A stretch of DNA of 64,000 nucleotides from Rhodococcus spongiicola (GCF_004011835.1 NZ_RKLN01000006.1:1-64000), one strand, 5' to 3'; shown: positions 42,978 through 51,101, counted from the first letter of the stretch. Notes: generated from the letters alone by a model not told the origin. Made by a program: numbers and translations.

Positions 42978-43033
42978 TGATCGCGATCGACGACGCACAG
43001 CCGTCACGCGGCAGCCTCGGCTCACTCGGCTGA
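42977..43033 (+). pseudogene. C-terminal remnant of another propeller gene
   Basis: Directly at the stop of gene 3 a frame encodes VIAIDDAQPSRGSLGSLG and a stop. It matches the C-terminal end of gene 2 (VIAIDDAQSLLGSLGSL) closely in DNA and protein. It therefore looks like the tail of a lost copy or the scar of unequal recombination among the tandem genes. Confidence 0.65.
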
Positions 43034-43070
43034 CCGGGCTGCTCTGAGCGACAAGGTTCACCGCACGGGA

Positions 43071-43101
43071 TGGCCGCCCACCCGCCCCGGGTGGGCGGCC
43101 A
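43071..43101 (+). terminator. Terminator hairpin after propeller gene 3
   Basis: Perfect 13-bp stem (43071-43083 with 43089-43101) with a 5-base loop, followed by TCCGTCTCTGG. Homologous to those after genes 1 and 2. From here to the TetR gene at 43357 only the operator-like repeat at 43312 was seen. Confidence 0.78.
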
Positions 43102-43311
43102 TCCGTCTCTGGCCCCCGGCTTCGAGGGCCACTCTGATCTGGAACTGGGCTCCAGTTCCGGGACCTTCGCGTTGAAGCTCGGGCGGGGCCACACTTGCCA
43201 ATGTTCGAGCCTGCTCGGGGGCACTCCCTGCTTCGTCCAGATCGTCGCGACTCCTGCCCTCTTATTGCGCTCGGATTCATCACGGGCATTACGTAAGAAC
43301 TCGGCGTATGC

Positions 43312-43336
43312 TGAATTCTGTATATAGTGAATTCGG
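43312..43336. promoter_or_regulatory. TGAATTC-type repeat upstream of the TetR gene
   Basis: TGAATTC occurs at 43312-43318 and 43328-43334, 16 bp apart, with TGTATATAG between. GAATTC is itself palindromic. TATATA may be the -10. About 20 bp before the TetR start, so autoregulation of the methyltransferase operon is likely. Confidence 0.6.
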
Positions 43337-43356
43337 TGGTTCAGAGAGGTTGAGAC

Positions 43357-44058
43357 GTGAAACGTCCTGCCAAGCACACCGGGCGCCGTCCAGGACCCAA
43401 CACCACCCGGGCCCTCATCGAGAACACCGCCCGAAAGCAGTTCGCGAAGCTGGGTTATGACCGCACCTCGATGCGACAGGTCGCCATTGAGGCCGGAGTG
43501 GACCCGGCTCTGGTGAGTCACTACTTCGGCAGCAAGCTCGATCTCTTCATGGCCGTGGTCGAATTGCCGATCGACCCGAGAGTGCTGATCGATCACGTCA
43601 CCAGCGGTGAGCCCGATAGCGCCGGGGTGCGGTTGGCCACCTTCGTGCTCGACATCCTCGACGACGAGGTTCGTCGCCGACCCATCGTTGGGATGATCCG
43701 CGCTGCGACGTCCGAACCCGAAGCCGCGCGGCTGGTGCGAGAGTTCCTCACGCGAAATCTCGTCGTCCCCATCGCCGAGCGTTTGGACGCCGATCACGCC
43801 GACTACCGGGCCGGGCTGGTGATGTCACAGACGATCGGTCTGACGTTGGCGCGCTACATCGTCGGGATCGAACCGCTGGCTTCCCATCCCCGCGAGCTCG
43901 TCGCCGCCGATCTGGGAGCGACACTGCAGCGCTACCTGCTCGGCGAGCTCAGTCACCCACCGATCGACCAAGAGGGGGCCGACCATGAGTTGGCGCCACG
44001 CCGTGTTCGACACGATCTACCGGCTCGGCCGGCCGATGTGGGACACCCCGCCCCCTGA
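43357..44058 (+). CDS. TetR-family regulator of the methyltransferase operon
   Basis: 233 residues from a GTG at 43357. The DNA-binding domain is clear (RALIENTARKQFAKLGYDRT, then VAIEAGVDPALVSHYFGSK at about residues 25-65). The ligand domain follows the common TetR_C pattern. The last 25 residues, after LLGELSHPPIDQEG, overlap the next gene by 74 bp and do not look conserved, so the frame may have been extended by mutation of an earlier stop. It heads an operon of three methyltransferases and a redoxin and is probably their repressor. Confidence 0.86.
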   Translation: MKRPAKHTGRRPGPNTTRALIENTARKQFAKLGYDRTSMRQVAIEAGVDPALVSHYFGSKLDLFMAVVELPIDPRVLIDHVTSGEPDSAGVRLATFVLDILDDEVRRRPIVGMIRAATSEPEAARLVREFLTRNLVVPIAERLDADHADYRAGLVMSQTIGLTLARYIVGIEPLASHPRELVAADLGATLQRYLLGELSHPPIDQEGADHELAPRRVRHDLPARPADVGHPAP

Positions 44059-44560
44059 CCAACTGCGCGACGCCGTCGAAGGCGAGGATGCACTGCCACC
44101 CGGGCACGCACTCGATGTCGGCTGTGGGACCGGCACCAACGTGATCTACCTGGCCAAGCATGGCTGGCGGGCCACGGGGGTCGACTTCTCGGCCACCGCC
44201 ATCCAGCGTGCGCGGCGTGCTGCTGATGGCATTGACGGGGCCGCCTTCCTGGAGGGTGACGCGACCGAACTCTCGCAGCTGGAGATCGGCAAACCCATCG
44301 ACCTCGTGCTGGACATGGGCTGCTATCACTCACTGCCCGACGCCGCCAAACCCATCTATGTCGCCGAGTTGGCGGGGGTCACCGAGGCGGGAACGCCGTT
44401 GATGATGTGGGAGACCCTCCGCATCAAACCCGAAAAGATCTCCGATGCGTTCAGCCGCGACTTCACCGTTGAACGTTTCGAGCGCAAAGATTTCATCCTC
44501 GAGCGGTTCATGTTGCGCCGCGCCATCGCCGGCACCTGGTACTGGCTGAGACGCCGTTGA
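43985..44560 (+). CDS. Class I SAM methyltransferase (TehB/TPMT-like fold)
   Basis: 191 residues. SAM motif I is HALDVGCGTGTNVIYLAKHG, with the acidic GVDFSATAIQRA loop and LVLDMGCYHSLPD at motif III-IV. The N-terminus (DTIYRLGRPMWDTPPP) carries the W-D-x-P pattern of thiol-, halide- and thiopurine-type methyltransferases that act on small molecules. Start ATG 43985 with GAGGGGG upstream, overlapping the TetR gene. Acceptor unknown. Confidence 0.82.
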   Translation: MSWRHAVFDTIYRLGRPMWDTPPPDQLRDAVEGEDALPPGHALDVGCGTGTNVIYLAKHGWRATGVDFSATAIQRARRAADGIDGAAFLEGDATELSQLEIGKPIDLVLDMGCYHSLPDAAKPIYVAELAGVTEAGTPLMMWETLRIKPEKISDAFSRDFTVERFERKDFILERFMLRRAIAGTWYWLRRR

Positions 44561-44626
44561 ACCCTCACCGTTGCAGGGCAAGTCATGAGCTTTCACAAAA
44601 GCAAACGCACCCCGACGAGGGTGATC

Positions 44627-45507
44627 AGACCGCGTCCGACGGCGCGAACAAGTAGTGAACAGACACTGAGGAGTAGGGATTATGTCTAGTTCTCAACGAC
44701 CAGATTTTGACGTGCTGTACCGCAGCGGGCAGACGACAGACGGAGAAGCAACGTTGACGCCGTGGGATATCGGCGGCCCGCAGCCCGTGGTGCAGGAGTT
44801 GGTGGCCTACGGCGCCGTGCGCGGCGAGGTGCTCGATCCGGGGACCGGGCCGGGCCATCATGCGATCTACTACGCGTCGAAGGGATACTCGGCCACAGGT
44901 ATTGACGCTTCGTCCGCGGCGATCGAACAGGCCAGACGCAACGCGCAGACGGCCGGGGTGACGGTGGACTTTCGGGTGGCCGACGCGACGGCGCTCGAGG
45001 GACTCGAGAATCGGTTCGACACCGTCGTCGACAGTGCCTTCTACCACACCTTCGAGGAAGACGAAGAGACCCAGGAACGGTATGCGCGGGCCTTGCACCG
45101 GGCCACCAAACCCGGAGCGCGACTGTACATGTTCGAGGTCGGCTGCCACAACGTCAACGGTCTACAGTTTCAAGGGTTGCCAGCCGAGAACTTCGCGCGG
45201 GTACTTCCGGCGTCGGGCTGGCGCATCGACTACCTGGGGACCACCACCTACCAAGCCCGCTTCGCCCCCGAGGCCTTTGCCAAGATGTCCGCATTGATCA
45301 GCAACCCGGAGTGGTTAGAGGAGTGGGCAGAGCGGATGGGGCCTGTCATGGAGCAACTCCGAGCCATCGGGCCGCTGCTGGAAAACCACCTGGTGCATGC
45401 GCCGTTCTGGGCCGTGCACGCTGTGCGTATCGAGTAGTCCTTGCCCCGGCTAGCGCATTTGAAAACTTGCTTGGATCTAGAGGATTGGGGTTCTCAATCG
45501 AATTGTC
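44627..45507. repeat. Tandem duplication, unit 1 (methyltransferase gene and flanks)
   Basis: An 881-bp unit beginning CAGACCGCGTCCGAC and running to the same words at 45508. It includes the leader (GACACTGAGGAGTAGG), the methyltransferase gene and a tail (GCGCATTTGAAA...GGATTGGGG). About 540 bp in the middle are essentially identical to unit 2. Confidence 0.9.
44682..45437 (+). CDS. Class I SAM methyltransferase, tandem copy 1
   Basis: 251 residues. N-terminus PDFDVLYRSGQTT and LTPWDIGGPQPVVQELV, SAM motif I VLDPGTGPGHHAIYYASKG, GIDASSAAIEQARRNA and FDTVVDSAFYHTFEED. It resembles small-molecule methyltransferases of the benzoquinone/phenol type (Rv0560c-like), though acceptor is unknown. 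The motif DPGTGPG replaces the common D-x-G-C-G-T-G. It differs from copy 2 mainly in the first 30 and last 65 residues (SNPEWLEEWAERMGP here). ATG 44682, ribosome binding site GAGGAG. Confidence 0.85.
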   Translation: MSSSQRPDFDVLYRSGQTTDGEATLTPWDIGGPQPVVQELVAYGAVRGEVLDPGTGPGHHAIYYASKGYSATGIDASSAAIEQARRNAQTAGVTVDFRVADATALEGLENRFDTVVDSAFYHTFEEDEETQERYARALHRATKPGARLYMFEVGCHNVNGLQFQGLPAENFARVLPASGWRIDYLGTTTYQARFAPEAFAKMSALISNPEWLEEWAERMGPVMEQLRAIGPLLENHLVHAPFWAVHAVRIE

Positions 45508-46375
45508 CAGACCGCGTCCGACGACGCGAATCGGTAATGAACAAGACACTGAGGAGTAGGAAAGATGTCTTCTCAACGACCAGATTTTGACGCGCTGTAT
45601 CGCAGCGGGCAGACGACAGACGGAGGGGCACCGTTGACGCCGTGGGATATCGGCGGCCCGCAGCCCGTGGTGCAGGAGTTGGTGGCCTACGGCGCCGTGC
45701 GCGGCGAGGTGCTCGATCCGGGGACCGGGCCGGGCCATCATGCGATCTACTACGCGTCGAAGGGATACTCGGCCACAGGTATTGACGCTTCGTCCGCGGC
45801 GATCGAACAGGCCAGACGCAACGCGCAGACGGCCGGGGTGACGGTGGACTTTCGGGTGGCCGACGCGACGGCGCTCGAGGGACTCGAGAATCGGTTCGAC
45901 ACCGTCGTCGACAGTGCCTTCTACCACACCTTCGAGGAAGACGAAGAGACCCAGGAACGGTATGCGCGGGCCTTGCACCGGGCCACCAAACCCGGAGCGC
46001 GACTGTACATGTTCGAGGTCGGCTGCCACAACGTCAACGGTCTACAGTTTCAAGGGTTGCCAGCCGAGAACTTCGCGCGGGTACTTCCGGCGTCGGGCTG
46101 GCGCATCGACTACCTGGGGACCACCACCTACCAAGCCCGCTTCGCCCCCGAGGCCTTTGCCAAGATGTCCGAATTGATCAGCAACGAGGAGTGGGCAGAG
46201 CGGATGCGGCCCGTCCTGGAGCAACTCCGATCCATCGGGCCGTTGCTGGAAAACCATCTGGTGCATATGCCGTTCTGGGCCGTGCACGCTGCACGTATCG
46301 ACTAACCCTTGCCCCGGTGAGCGCATTTGAAAGCTCTCTTGGATCTTAGGAATTGGGGTGTTCGAACAAACTGGA
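45508..46375. repeat. Tandem duplication, unit 2 (methyltransferase gene and flanks)
   Basis: Second copy of the 881-bp unit. Ends near GGAATTGGGGTGTTCGAAC. Differences cluster at both ends of the coding region, leaving an identical core, the pattern left by recent duplication or gene conversion. Confidence 0.9.
45565..46305 (+). CDS. Class I SAM methyltransferase, tandem copy 2
   Basis: 246 residues, nearly identical to the gene 880 bp upstream from LTPWDIGGPQ through EAFAKMS. Copy-specific changes are ALYRSGQTTDGGAPLTPW at the start and a four-residue deletion (SNEEWAERMRPV) with scattered substitutions near the end. The substrate-facing C-terminal cap is therefore where the copies differ, which may give different acceptor preference. 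ATG 45565 with GAGGAG upstream. Same operon as the TetR gene and the deiodinase-like redoxin. Confidence 0.85.
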   Translation: MSSQRPDFDALYRSGQTTDGGAPLTPWDIGGPQPVVQELVAYGAVRGEVLDPGTGPGHHAIYYASKGYSATGIDASSAAIEQARRNAQTAGVTVDFRVADATALEGLENRFDTVVDSAFYHTFEEDEETQERYARALHRATKPGARLYMFEVGCHNVNGLQFQGLPAENFARVLPASGWRIDYLGTTTYQARFAPEAFAKMSELISNEEWAERMRPVLEQLRSIGPLLENHLVHMPFWAVHAARID

Positions 46376-46385
46376 AGGAGAAACG

Positions 46386-47189
46386 ATGACCACATCTGAT
46401 TCGGCGTCGCCGAGCGCACAGGAAACCAGCAGCGCGAAGCCTTCTCCAGCCCTGGAGGCCGCTCTGATCTATAACTACAGACGTTTCGACCCGAGCGAAT
46501 ATCCGCTGCACCAGGAATTCGGCGGCCCGAAGATCGGCGATCCGGCACCGGATTTCCGCGTCACCGACATCGACGGAGCCGAGGTGGCGCTGTCTGACTT
46601 CCGCAGCCGGTTCGTGGTCCTGGAAACCGGTTGTGCCACTTGCCCGATGTTCGGAAAGGGCATCACGACGATGAACGCGCTCGCGTACCGGTTTCCGGAG
46701 GTCGCGTTCCTGGTGCTCTATATCCGCGAAGCCCACCCCGGTGAGAACGTCGGCCCCCATCGCTGTCTCGCCGATAAGACAGCCGCAGCGAACTTGTTGC
46801 GTCAGGAGGAGCGGGAAGGACGCCGCATTCTCATCGATACCCTCGACGGCCAGGTTCACAAAGCCTATGGGGGCATGCCCAACGTCATTTATGTGATCGA
46901 TCCACAAGGGACCGTGGTGTTTCGGAACATGTGGAACGACCCCTCAGCCGTCGAAGAGGCCCTGAAGCAGGCCATGGCCGGGGGTGATCCAAGCCGGCTG
47001 CGTGCCCGACCTCGCCTGGCGAGCCCGGCGGTGGCCCGGCGGGTCATGCGACGCGCCGGCAGGCAAGCAGTGTTGGACATGGTTCGGGCCTCTCCCAGGA
47101 TTGTTCCGATAATCCCCAGACTGATCCGGGGAGATCTCAAATCAGCCCGCGATGGTCGCGTCCCACACTGGCGGGTATCCCGGCGATGA
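46386..47189 (+). CDS. Iodothyronine deiodinase-like thioredoxin-fold protein
   Basis: 267 residues from the ATG at 46386 (AAGGAGAAACG upstream). The thioredoxin-like domain (about 45-210) has the active site ETGCATCPMF: Cys83 and Cys86, where Cys86 takes the place of the selenocysteine of animal deiodinases. LVLYIREAHPGE (His117) matches their conserved Y-I-x-E-A-H motif, and the GGMPNVIYVIDPQGTVVF end fits. A basic C-terminal tail of ~60 residues follows. Bacterial members are of unknown function; thiol redox or reductive dehalogenation are possible. Last gene of the TetR-methyltransferase group. Confidence 0.8.
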   Translation: MTTSDSASPSAQETSSAKPSPALEAALIYNYRRFDPSEYPLHQEFGGPKIGDPAPDFRVTDIDGAEVALSDFRSRFVVLETGCATCPMFGKGITTMNALAYRFPEVAFLVLYIREAHPGENVGPHRCLADKTAAANLLRQEEREGRRILIDTLDGQVHKAYGGMPNVIYVIDPQGTVVFRNMWNDPSAVEEALKQAMAGGDPSRLRARPRLASPAVARRVMRRAGRQAVLDMVRASPRIVPIIPRLIRGDLKSARDGRVPHWRVSRR

Positions 47190-47296
47190 GATCGCACGAC
47201 CGACTGAATTGATGTGATCTAGTTCATACAGGACATTGAGGGACCTACTGCCGTTCTAACTTCCTGGTTGTACCGATTCCCCATGAAAGGACCGTC

Positions 47297-48355
47297 GTGG
47301 CAACCGCTCCAGTAGCCCGTAAAGAGTACGAGCGCATCGCTCTCGCCGAGCATCTCGTCAGTGAAGTAGCGGACCGTCAGTTCACAGTCAGCACCGTCGA
47401 AACCAAGGACATCGGGGAGGACGAGGTATTCATCCGCGTCGACTTCGTCCAGGTGGTGCCGGCGTTCACGGATCTCATGCGTGCTGATGCACAGATCCCG
47501 TTGCCGCCGTACCAGCTGGGGGACACAGTGGGCGGTGCCGTTGTCGGAACGGTGCTCGAGTCACGGTCTGCGGACTTCGTGGAAGGCGATTTGGTCTTCG
47601 CATTCACCGGTTGGAGCGAGTATCAGGTTGCCAAGCCCGAGGAGTTGACCAAGCTTGATCGGAATGTCGTCCCCAGTCCCGCCTACTATCTGAACCAAGG
47701 TGTCACTGCCTACTACGGAATGGCAGATGTCGCCAAGGCCGGACCAGGGGATGTTGTCTACGTGTCCGGCGCAGCCGGAGGCGTGGGGTCCCTTGCGGGC
47801 CAGATTGCGAAGATCCGAGGCGCCGCCAATGTCATCGGCAGCGCAGGCACAGACGAGAAGGTTCGCTATCTAGTGGAGGAACTGCACTTCGATGGGGCCT
47901 TCAACTACAAGACCGGAGATTTGGTCGAGAACATCAATGCCTTAGCGCCGGACGGCATAGATGTCTTCTTCGACAACGTAGGCGGGGATCAGTTCGAGGC
48001 AGCGATCCGCGCGGCGAAGCCGAACGCACGTTTTGCACTGTGCGGAGCACTGTCGAGCCAGGTATCCAAGGACGCAGATGCTTGGCCGCGACTGAATCTG
48101 ATGACCGCAATCACCAAGAATCTCAGTATCTTTCCGTTCGCCACACTCCATACGCCGGAGCAGATTCAGAACTGGGCGACTCATTTCGGAATGTGGCTCT
48201 CAGAAGGAAAGCTCGTCTTCCCGCATACCAGCTTGAAGGGTCCCATCACGGATGCCCCGACAGCGCTGAAGGATCTCATCTGCGGTAAGTACCGTGGCAA
48301 CGTCGCACTCGAGGTCGAGCACTCGTCGAGCACGACGACGGAGGCGCTCACGTAG
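47297..48355 (+). CDS. NADP-dependent MDR oxidoreductase (alkenal/prostaglandin reductase-like)
   Basis: 352 residues. N-terminal MATAPVARKEYERIALAE, substrate domain with PPYQLGDTVGGAVVGTVLES, nucleotide site VYVSGAAGGVGSLAGQIAK, DVFFDNVGGDQFEAAIR and the NPSIFPF-like region. This is the zinc-free leukotriene B4 dehydrogenase / curcumin-reductase branch, which reduces alpha,beta-unsaturated carbonyls with NADPH. GTG 47297 with GAAAGGA upstream. Followed by a WYL regulator with an 18-bp palindrome between. Confidence 0.88.
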   Translation: MATAPVARKEYERIALAEHLVSEVADRQFTVSTVETKDIGEDEVFIRVDFVQVVPAFTDLMRADAQIPLPPYQLGDTVGGAVVGTVLESRSADFVEGDLVFAFTGWSEYQVAKPEELTKLDRNVVPSPAYYLNQGVTAYYGMADVAKAGPGDVVYVSGAAGGVGSLAGQIAKIRGAANVIGSAGTDEKVRYLVEELHFDGAFNYKTGDLVENINALAPDGIDVFFDNVGGDQFEAAIRAAKPNARFALCGALSSQVSKDADAWPRLNLMTAITKNLSIFPFATLHTPEQIQNWATHFGMWLSEGKLVFPHTSLKGPITDAPTALKDLICGKYRGNVALEVEHSSSTTTEALT

Positions 48356-48396
48356 CTGCCATGCGATCCGAACTACCAGGTCGAGCTGGTAAAAGT

Positions 48397-48414
48397 CTTG
48401 TGTGTAAACACAAG
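48397..48414. promoter_or_regulatory. 18-bp palindrome upstream of the WYL regulator gene
   Basis: Perfect inverted repeat CTTGTGT-GTAA-ACACAAG between the MDR reductase stop and the WYL gene. Operator-like in size; no T-run, so not a terminator. Confidence 0.55.
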
Positions 48415-48504
48415 TCATCCTAGGTGAAGGTGCTGTTTCCAGTTCGACACTCGACGATCGGCACTTTCGTCTGTGGATTCAGGTAGAGGGGGTATGGCTG
48501 CGGA

Positions 48505-49467
48505 ATGTCGGCGAAGACAACAAGCGAGCTCGTACTCGAGCTGCTCGGTTTGCTGCAGACACATCGGCAGTGGGCCGGTCCAGAGTTGGCAAAACGTCTC
48601 GACATGACGCCGCGAACCCTCCGTCGTTACGTGGAGCGTGTCCGCGAGATGGGTTACCAGGTCGAGGCTGTCAGGGGTCGGTACGGCGGCTACAGGCTGG
48701 TCGCGGGCAGTTCGTTGCCGCCCCTCGTCTTCAACGACTTGGAGGCTGTCGCGATTGCCGCGAGCCTTCGCGTGGCGGCTGCGGAGGGGCTGGTCGACGG
48801 ACAGACCACAACGACGACTGCAATTGCAAAGTTCGAACAGATACTGCCTGCACGGCTACGAGCCAGGGTATCTGCTGTCGCCGAGCACGTGACTCCGCTC
48901 AATCCGGGGAGAGTCGCTCCGACCGCAGATGCCGTCGGTGCTCTGGCGCTGGCCTGCCGGGATCGTGAGGTGGTGAACTTCGCATACACCACGCCGGATC
49001 GCCCAGCAGAGGAGCGAAGCGTCGAACCGGTCGCGCTGGTGCCCTCGGAACGCGCGTGGTTCGTCGTTTGCTGGGACCGTCACAAGGAGGGTTGGCGCAC
49101 GTTTCGTGCCGACAGAATGACCGAGGTGCGAGCAACCGGTGAAACCTTCCGGCAGCGCGACCTCCCGGCGGACTCACCGGCGGATTTCGTCAGAGAATCT
49201 CTTTCGCGTATCAACTACGTGTGCAAAGCAGAGGTCGTGCTCACGGTCGGCCTGCGGGAGTGGGTCGACTACGCCAAGGGGTGGGCGCAGGGGAGTTACG
49301 CGGTCGACGACGTAACTACCCGTTGGCCTATTGGTGCGCAGTCTCTTCAGGACCTGATGATCAGGCTGAGCTGGATTCCGGAACCGATCGCGTACACCGT
49401 CGAAACCGACAGCACGACTGCAGAAGGACTTCGCCGTCTTGCAACCCGTGTGGCCGTGCACATCTGA
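48505..49467 (+). CDS. WYL-domain transcriptional regulator
   Basis: 320 residues. Residues ~5-65 are a DeoR-type helix-turn-helix (GPELAKRLDMTPRTLRRYVE, YGGYRLVAG). A middle helical part precedes the WYL domain (about 145-215), whose core reads VALVPSERAWFVVCWD with W-F-V for W-Y-L and conserved basic residues (FRADRMTEV). A WCX C-terminal extension follows. Such regulators sense nucleic-acid or nucleotide ligands in stress and phage defence, or control nearby enzymes. ATG 48505. YceI lies 131 bp downstream. Confidence 0.88.
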   Translation: MSAKTTSELVLELLGLLQTHRQWAGPELAKRLDMTPRTLRRYVERVREMGYQVEAVRGRYGGYRLVAGSSLPPLVFNDLEAVAIAASLRVAAAEGLVDGQTTTTTAIAKFEQILPARLRARVSAVAEHVTPLNPGRVAPTADAVGALALACRDREVVNFAYTTPDRPAEERSVEPVALVPSERAWFVVCWDRHKEGWRTFRADRMTEVRATGETFRQRDLPADSPADFVRESLSRINYVCKAEVVLTVGLREWVDYAKGWAQGSYAVDDVTTRWPIGAQSLQDLMIRLSWIPEPIAYTVETDSTTAEGLRRLATRVAVHI

Positions 49468-49598
49468 AGGAACTCGCTCCGTGTGCGGGACACAAGCCGG
49501 GAACGTTATGCGACCGACGTCGGCGTCACCTTGCGGAACGGCGGCGGCGGTGTGAGCGTTGCAGACGAACATTCGACTGTTTCCCTCAGGGAGTTCAC

Positions 49599-50150
49599 AT
49601 GACCACCGTTCTCGGCCTTCCTGGTTTTACTTCCGGCACCTGGGCCATCGATCCCGTTCACTCGACCGTCGGCTTCGTGGTCCGGCACCTGGTGGTGAGC
49701 AAGGTGCGCGGCCGCTTCGACGACTTCTCGGGCACGATCACGGTCGCCGAGGACGGCACCCCCTCCGTGCGGGCCGAGATCCAGGTGGCGTCCATCGACA
49801 CCAACAGCGAGCAGCGCGACGGCCACATCAGGTCCGCCGACTTCTTCGACGTCGAGCAGTTCCCGACGGCCACGTTCGTCTCCACCGGTGTGCGTGCCGC
49901 CGGTCCGAACTATGTCGTCGAGGGCGAGTTCACGCTGCACGGGGTGACCAAGCCGGTCGAGCTCGCCGCCGAGTTCTACGGTGTCAACCCTGGTATGGGG
50001 CACGGCCCAGTCGCCGGCTTCGAGGCCAAGACCACTCTCAACCGCAAGGACTTCGGTATCAGCCTCGACATGCCGCTCGAGGGCGGCGGAGCCGTCGTCG
50101 GCGACCAGATCAACATCATCCTCGAGGTCGAGGCCGGCCTTCAGGCCTGA
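49599..50150 (+). CDS. YceI-family lipocalin-like isoprenoid-binding protein
   Basis: 183 residues without signal peptide. The YceI pattern is complete: GTWAIDPVHSTVGFVVRHLV, VRGRFDDFSGTITV, IDTNSEQRDGHIRSADFFDV and GEFTLHGVTKPVELAAEF. The fold binds isoprenoid chains; the cytosolic actinobacterial members are of unclear role. ATG 49599 after a GGGAG. Convergent with the nucleoside hydrolase gene, three bases between stops. Confidence 0.92.
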   Translation: MTTVLGLPGFTSGTWAIDPVHSTVGFVVRHLVVSKVRGRFDDFSGTITVAEDGTPSVRAEIQVASIDTNSEQRDGHIRSADFFDVEQFPTATFVSTGVRAAGPNYVVEGEFTLHGVTKPVELAAEFYGVNPGMGHGPVAGFEAKTTLNRKDFGISLDMPLEGGGAVVGDQINIILEVEAGLQA

Positions 50151-50153
50151 CGC

Positions 50154-51101
50154 TCAGCTCTCCGGGTCGCCGATCCGCTCGAGCGCGTCGACGACCAGCC
50201 CCCAGAAGCGCTCATGGTCTAGTTCGAGGGCGGCGGATGTTCGACAGTCGTCGGGCGCCGGGGCGCGGAAGTCCGCGACCGTCATGCCGAGGGTGAGGGT
50301 GCCGGTGGTTTCGATCGAGATCGGGACCGGCACGGCGCGGACGATCGTCGGGTCGATGACATGCGCCACGGCGCACGGGTCGTGCACGGGGGGAGCCCCG
50401 AAACCCTGCGTGTCCCTGTATCTCTGTCCGTAGAAGTCGAGGAGCGCACCGACGAACCGTGCTGGTCCGGTACCGACGGCGGCGATCGCGTGTCGAACCT
50501 CCGGGGTGGCGAGGGCTTGATGGGTGAGGTCGAGGCCGACCATGACGACCGGCCATCCGGCGCTGAAGACGATGTGCGCGGCCTCGGGGTCGACGAGGAT
50601 GTTGAACTCGGCGACCGGGGTCCGGTTGCCGACATGGACGCCGCCGCCCATCAGGACGACCCTCTGGACCCGGTCGACGATTCTCGGTTCCTTGCGCGCG
50701 GCGAGCGCGAGGTTCGTCAAGCACGCCGTCGCCACCAGGGTCACCGTGCCGTGCTCGTGGGTCATGATCGTCTCGATGATCAGGTCGACGGCGTGACGCG
50801 TGTCGAGTTCGATCGTCGGCTCGGGGAGTGCCGGGCCGTCGAGGCCGGATTCGCCGTGAATGTTCGGGGCAGTCGCAGGCTCACGAATCAGTGGCCGCTC
50901 GGCACCGGCGGCGAACGGGACGTCCGCGATCCCGGCGACGCGGGCAACGACGAGCGCGTTCCTCGTGACCTTCGGCAGGGTCTGGTTACCGGCGACGGTA
51001 GTGACGGCGAGTAGCTCGATCTCGGGGTTGCCGTGAGCGAGCAAGATCGCGACGGCGTCGTCGTGTCCCGGGTCGCAGTCGAGAATGATCTTCGTGGGCA
51101 T
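50154..51101 (-). CDS. Inosine-uridine-type nucleoside hydrolase
   Basis: 315 residues from the ATG at 51101 (GGAG ten bases upstream; a GTG at 51116 is possible). The Ca2+/ribose site IILDCDPGHDDAVAILLA at residue ~4-21 is intact, with LVATACLTNLALA, VVLMGGG, EFNILVDPEAAHIVF and VHDPCAVAHVIDP. It hydrolyses ribonucleosides for salvage; sequence does not settle base preference. Single gene. Confidence 0.92.
   Translation of the reverse strand: MPTKIILDCDPGHDDAVAILLAHGNPEIELLAVTTVAGNQTLPKVTRNALVVARVAGIADVPFAAGAERPLIREPATAPNIHGESGLDGPALPEPTIELDTRHAVDLIIETIMTHEHGTVTLVATACLTNLALAARKEPRIVDRVQRVVLMGGGVHVGNRTPVAEFNILVDPEAAHIVFSAGWPVVMVGLDLTHQALATPEVRHAIAAVGTGPARFVGALLDFYGQRYRDTQGFGAPPVHDPCAVAHVIDPTIVRAVPVPISIETTGTLTLGMTVADFRAPAPDDCRTSAALELDHERFWGLVVDALERIGDPES

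Noticed and set aside
42841-43797. Minus-strand frame spanning the spacer and the TetR gene
   Set aside because: It crosses the propeller terminator and the TetR operator and lies antisense to the TetR coding region; no family features.
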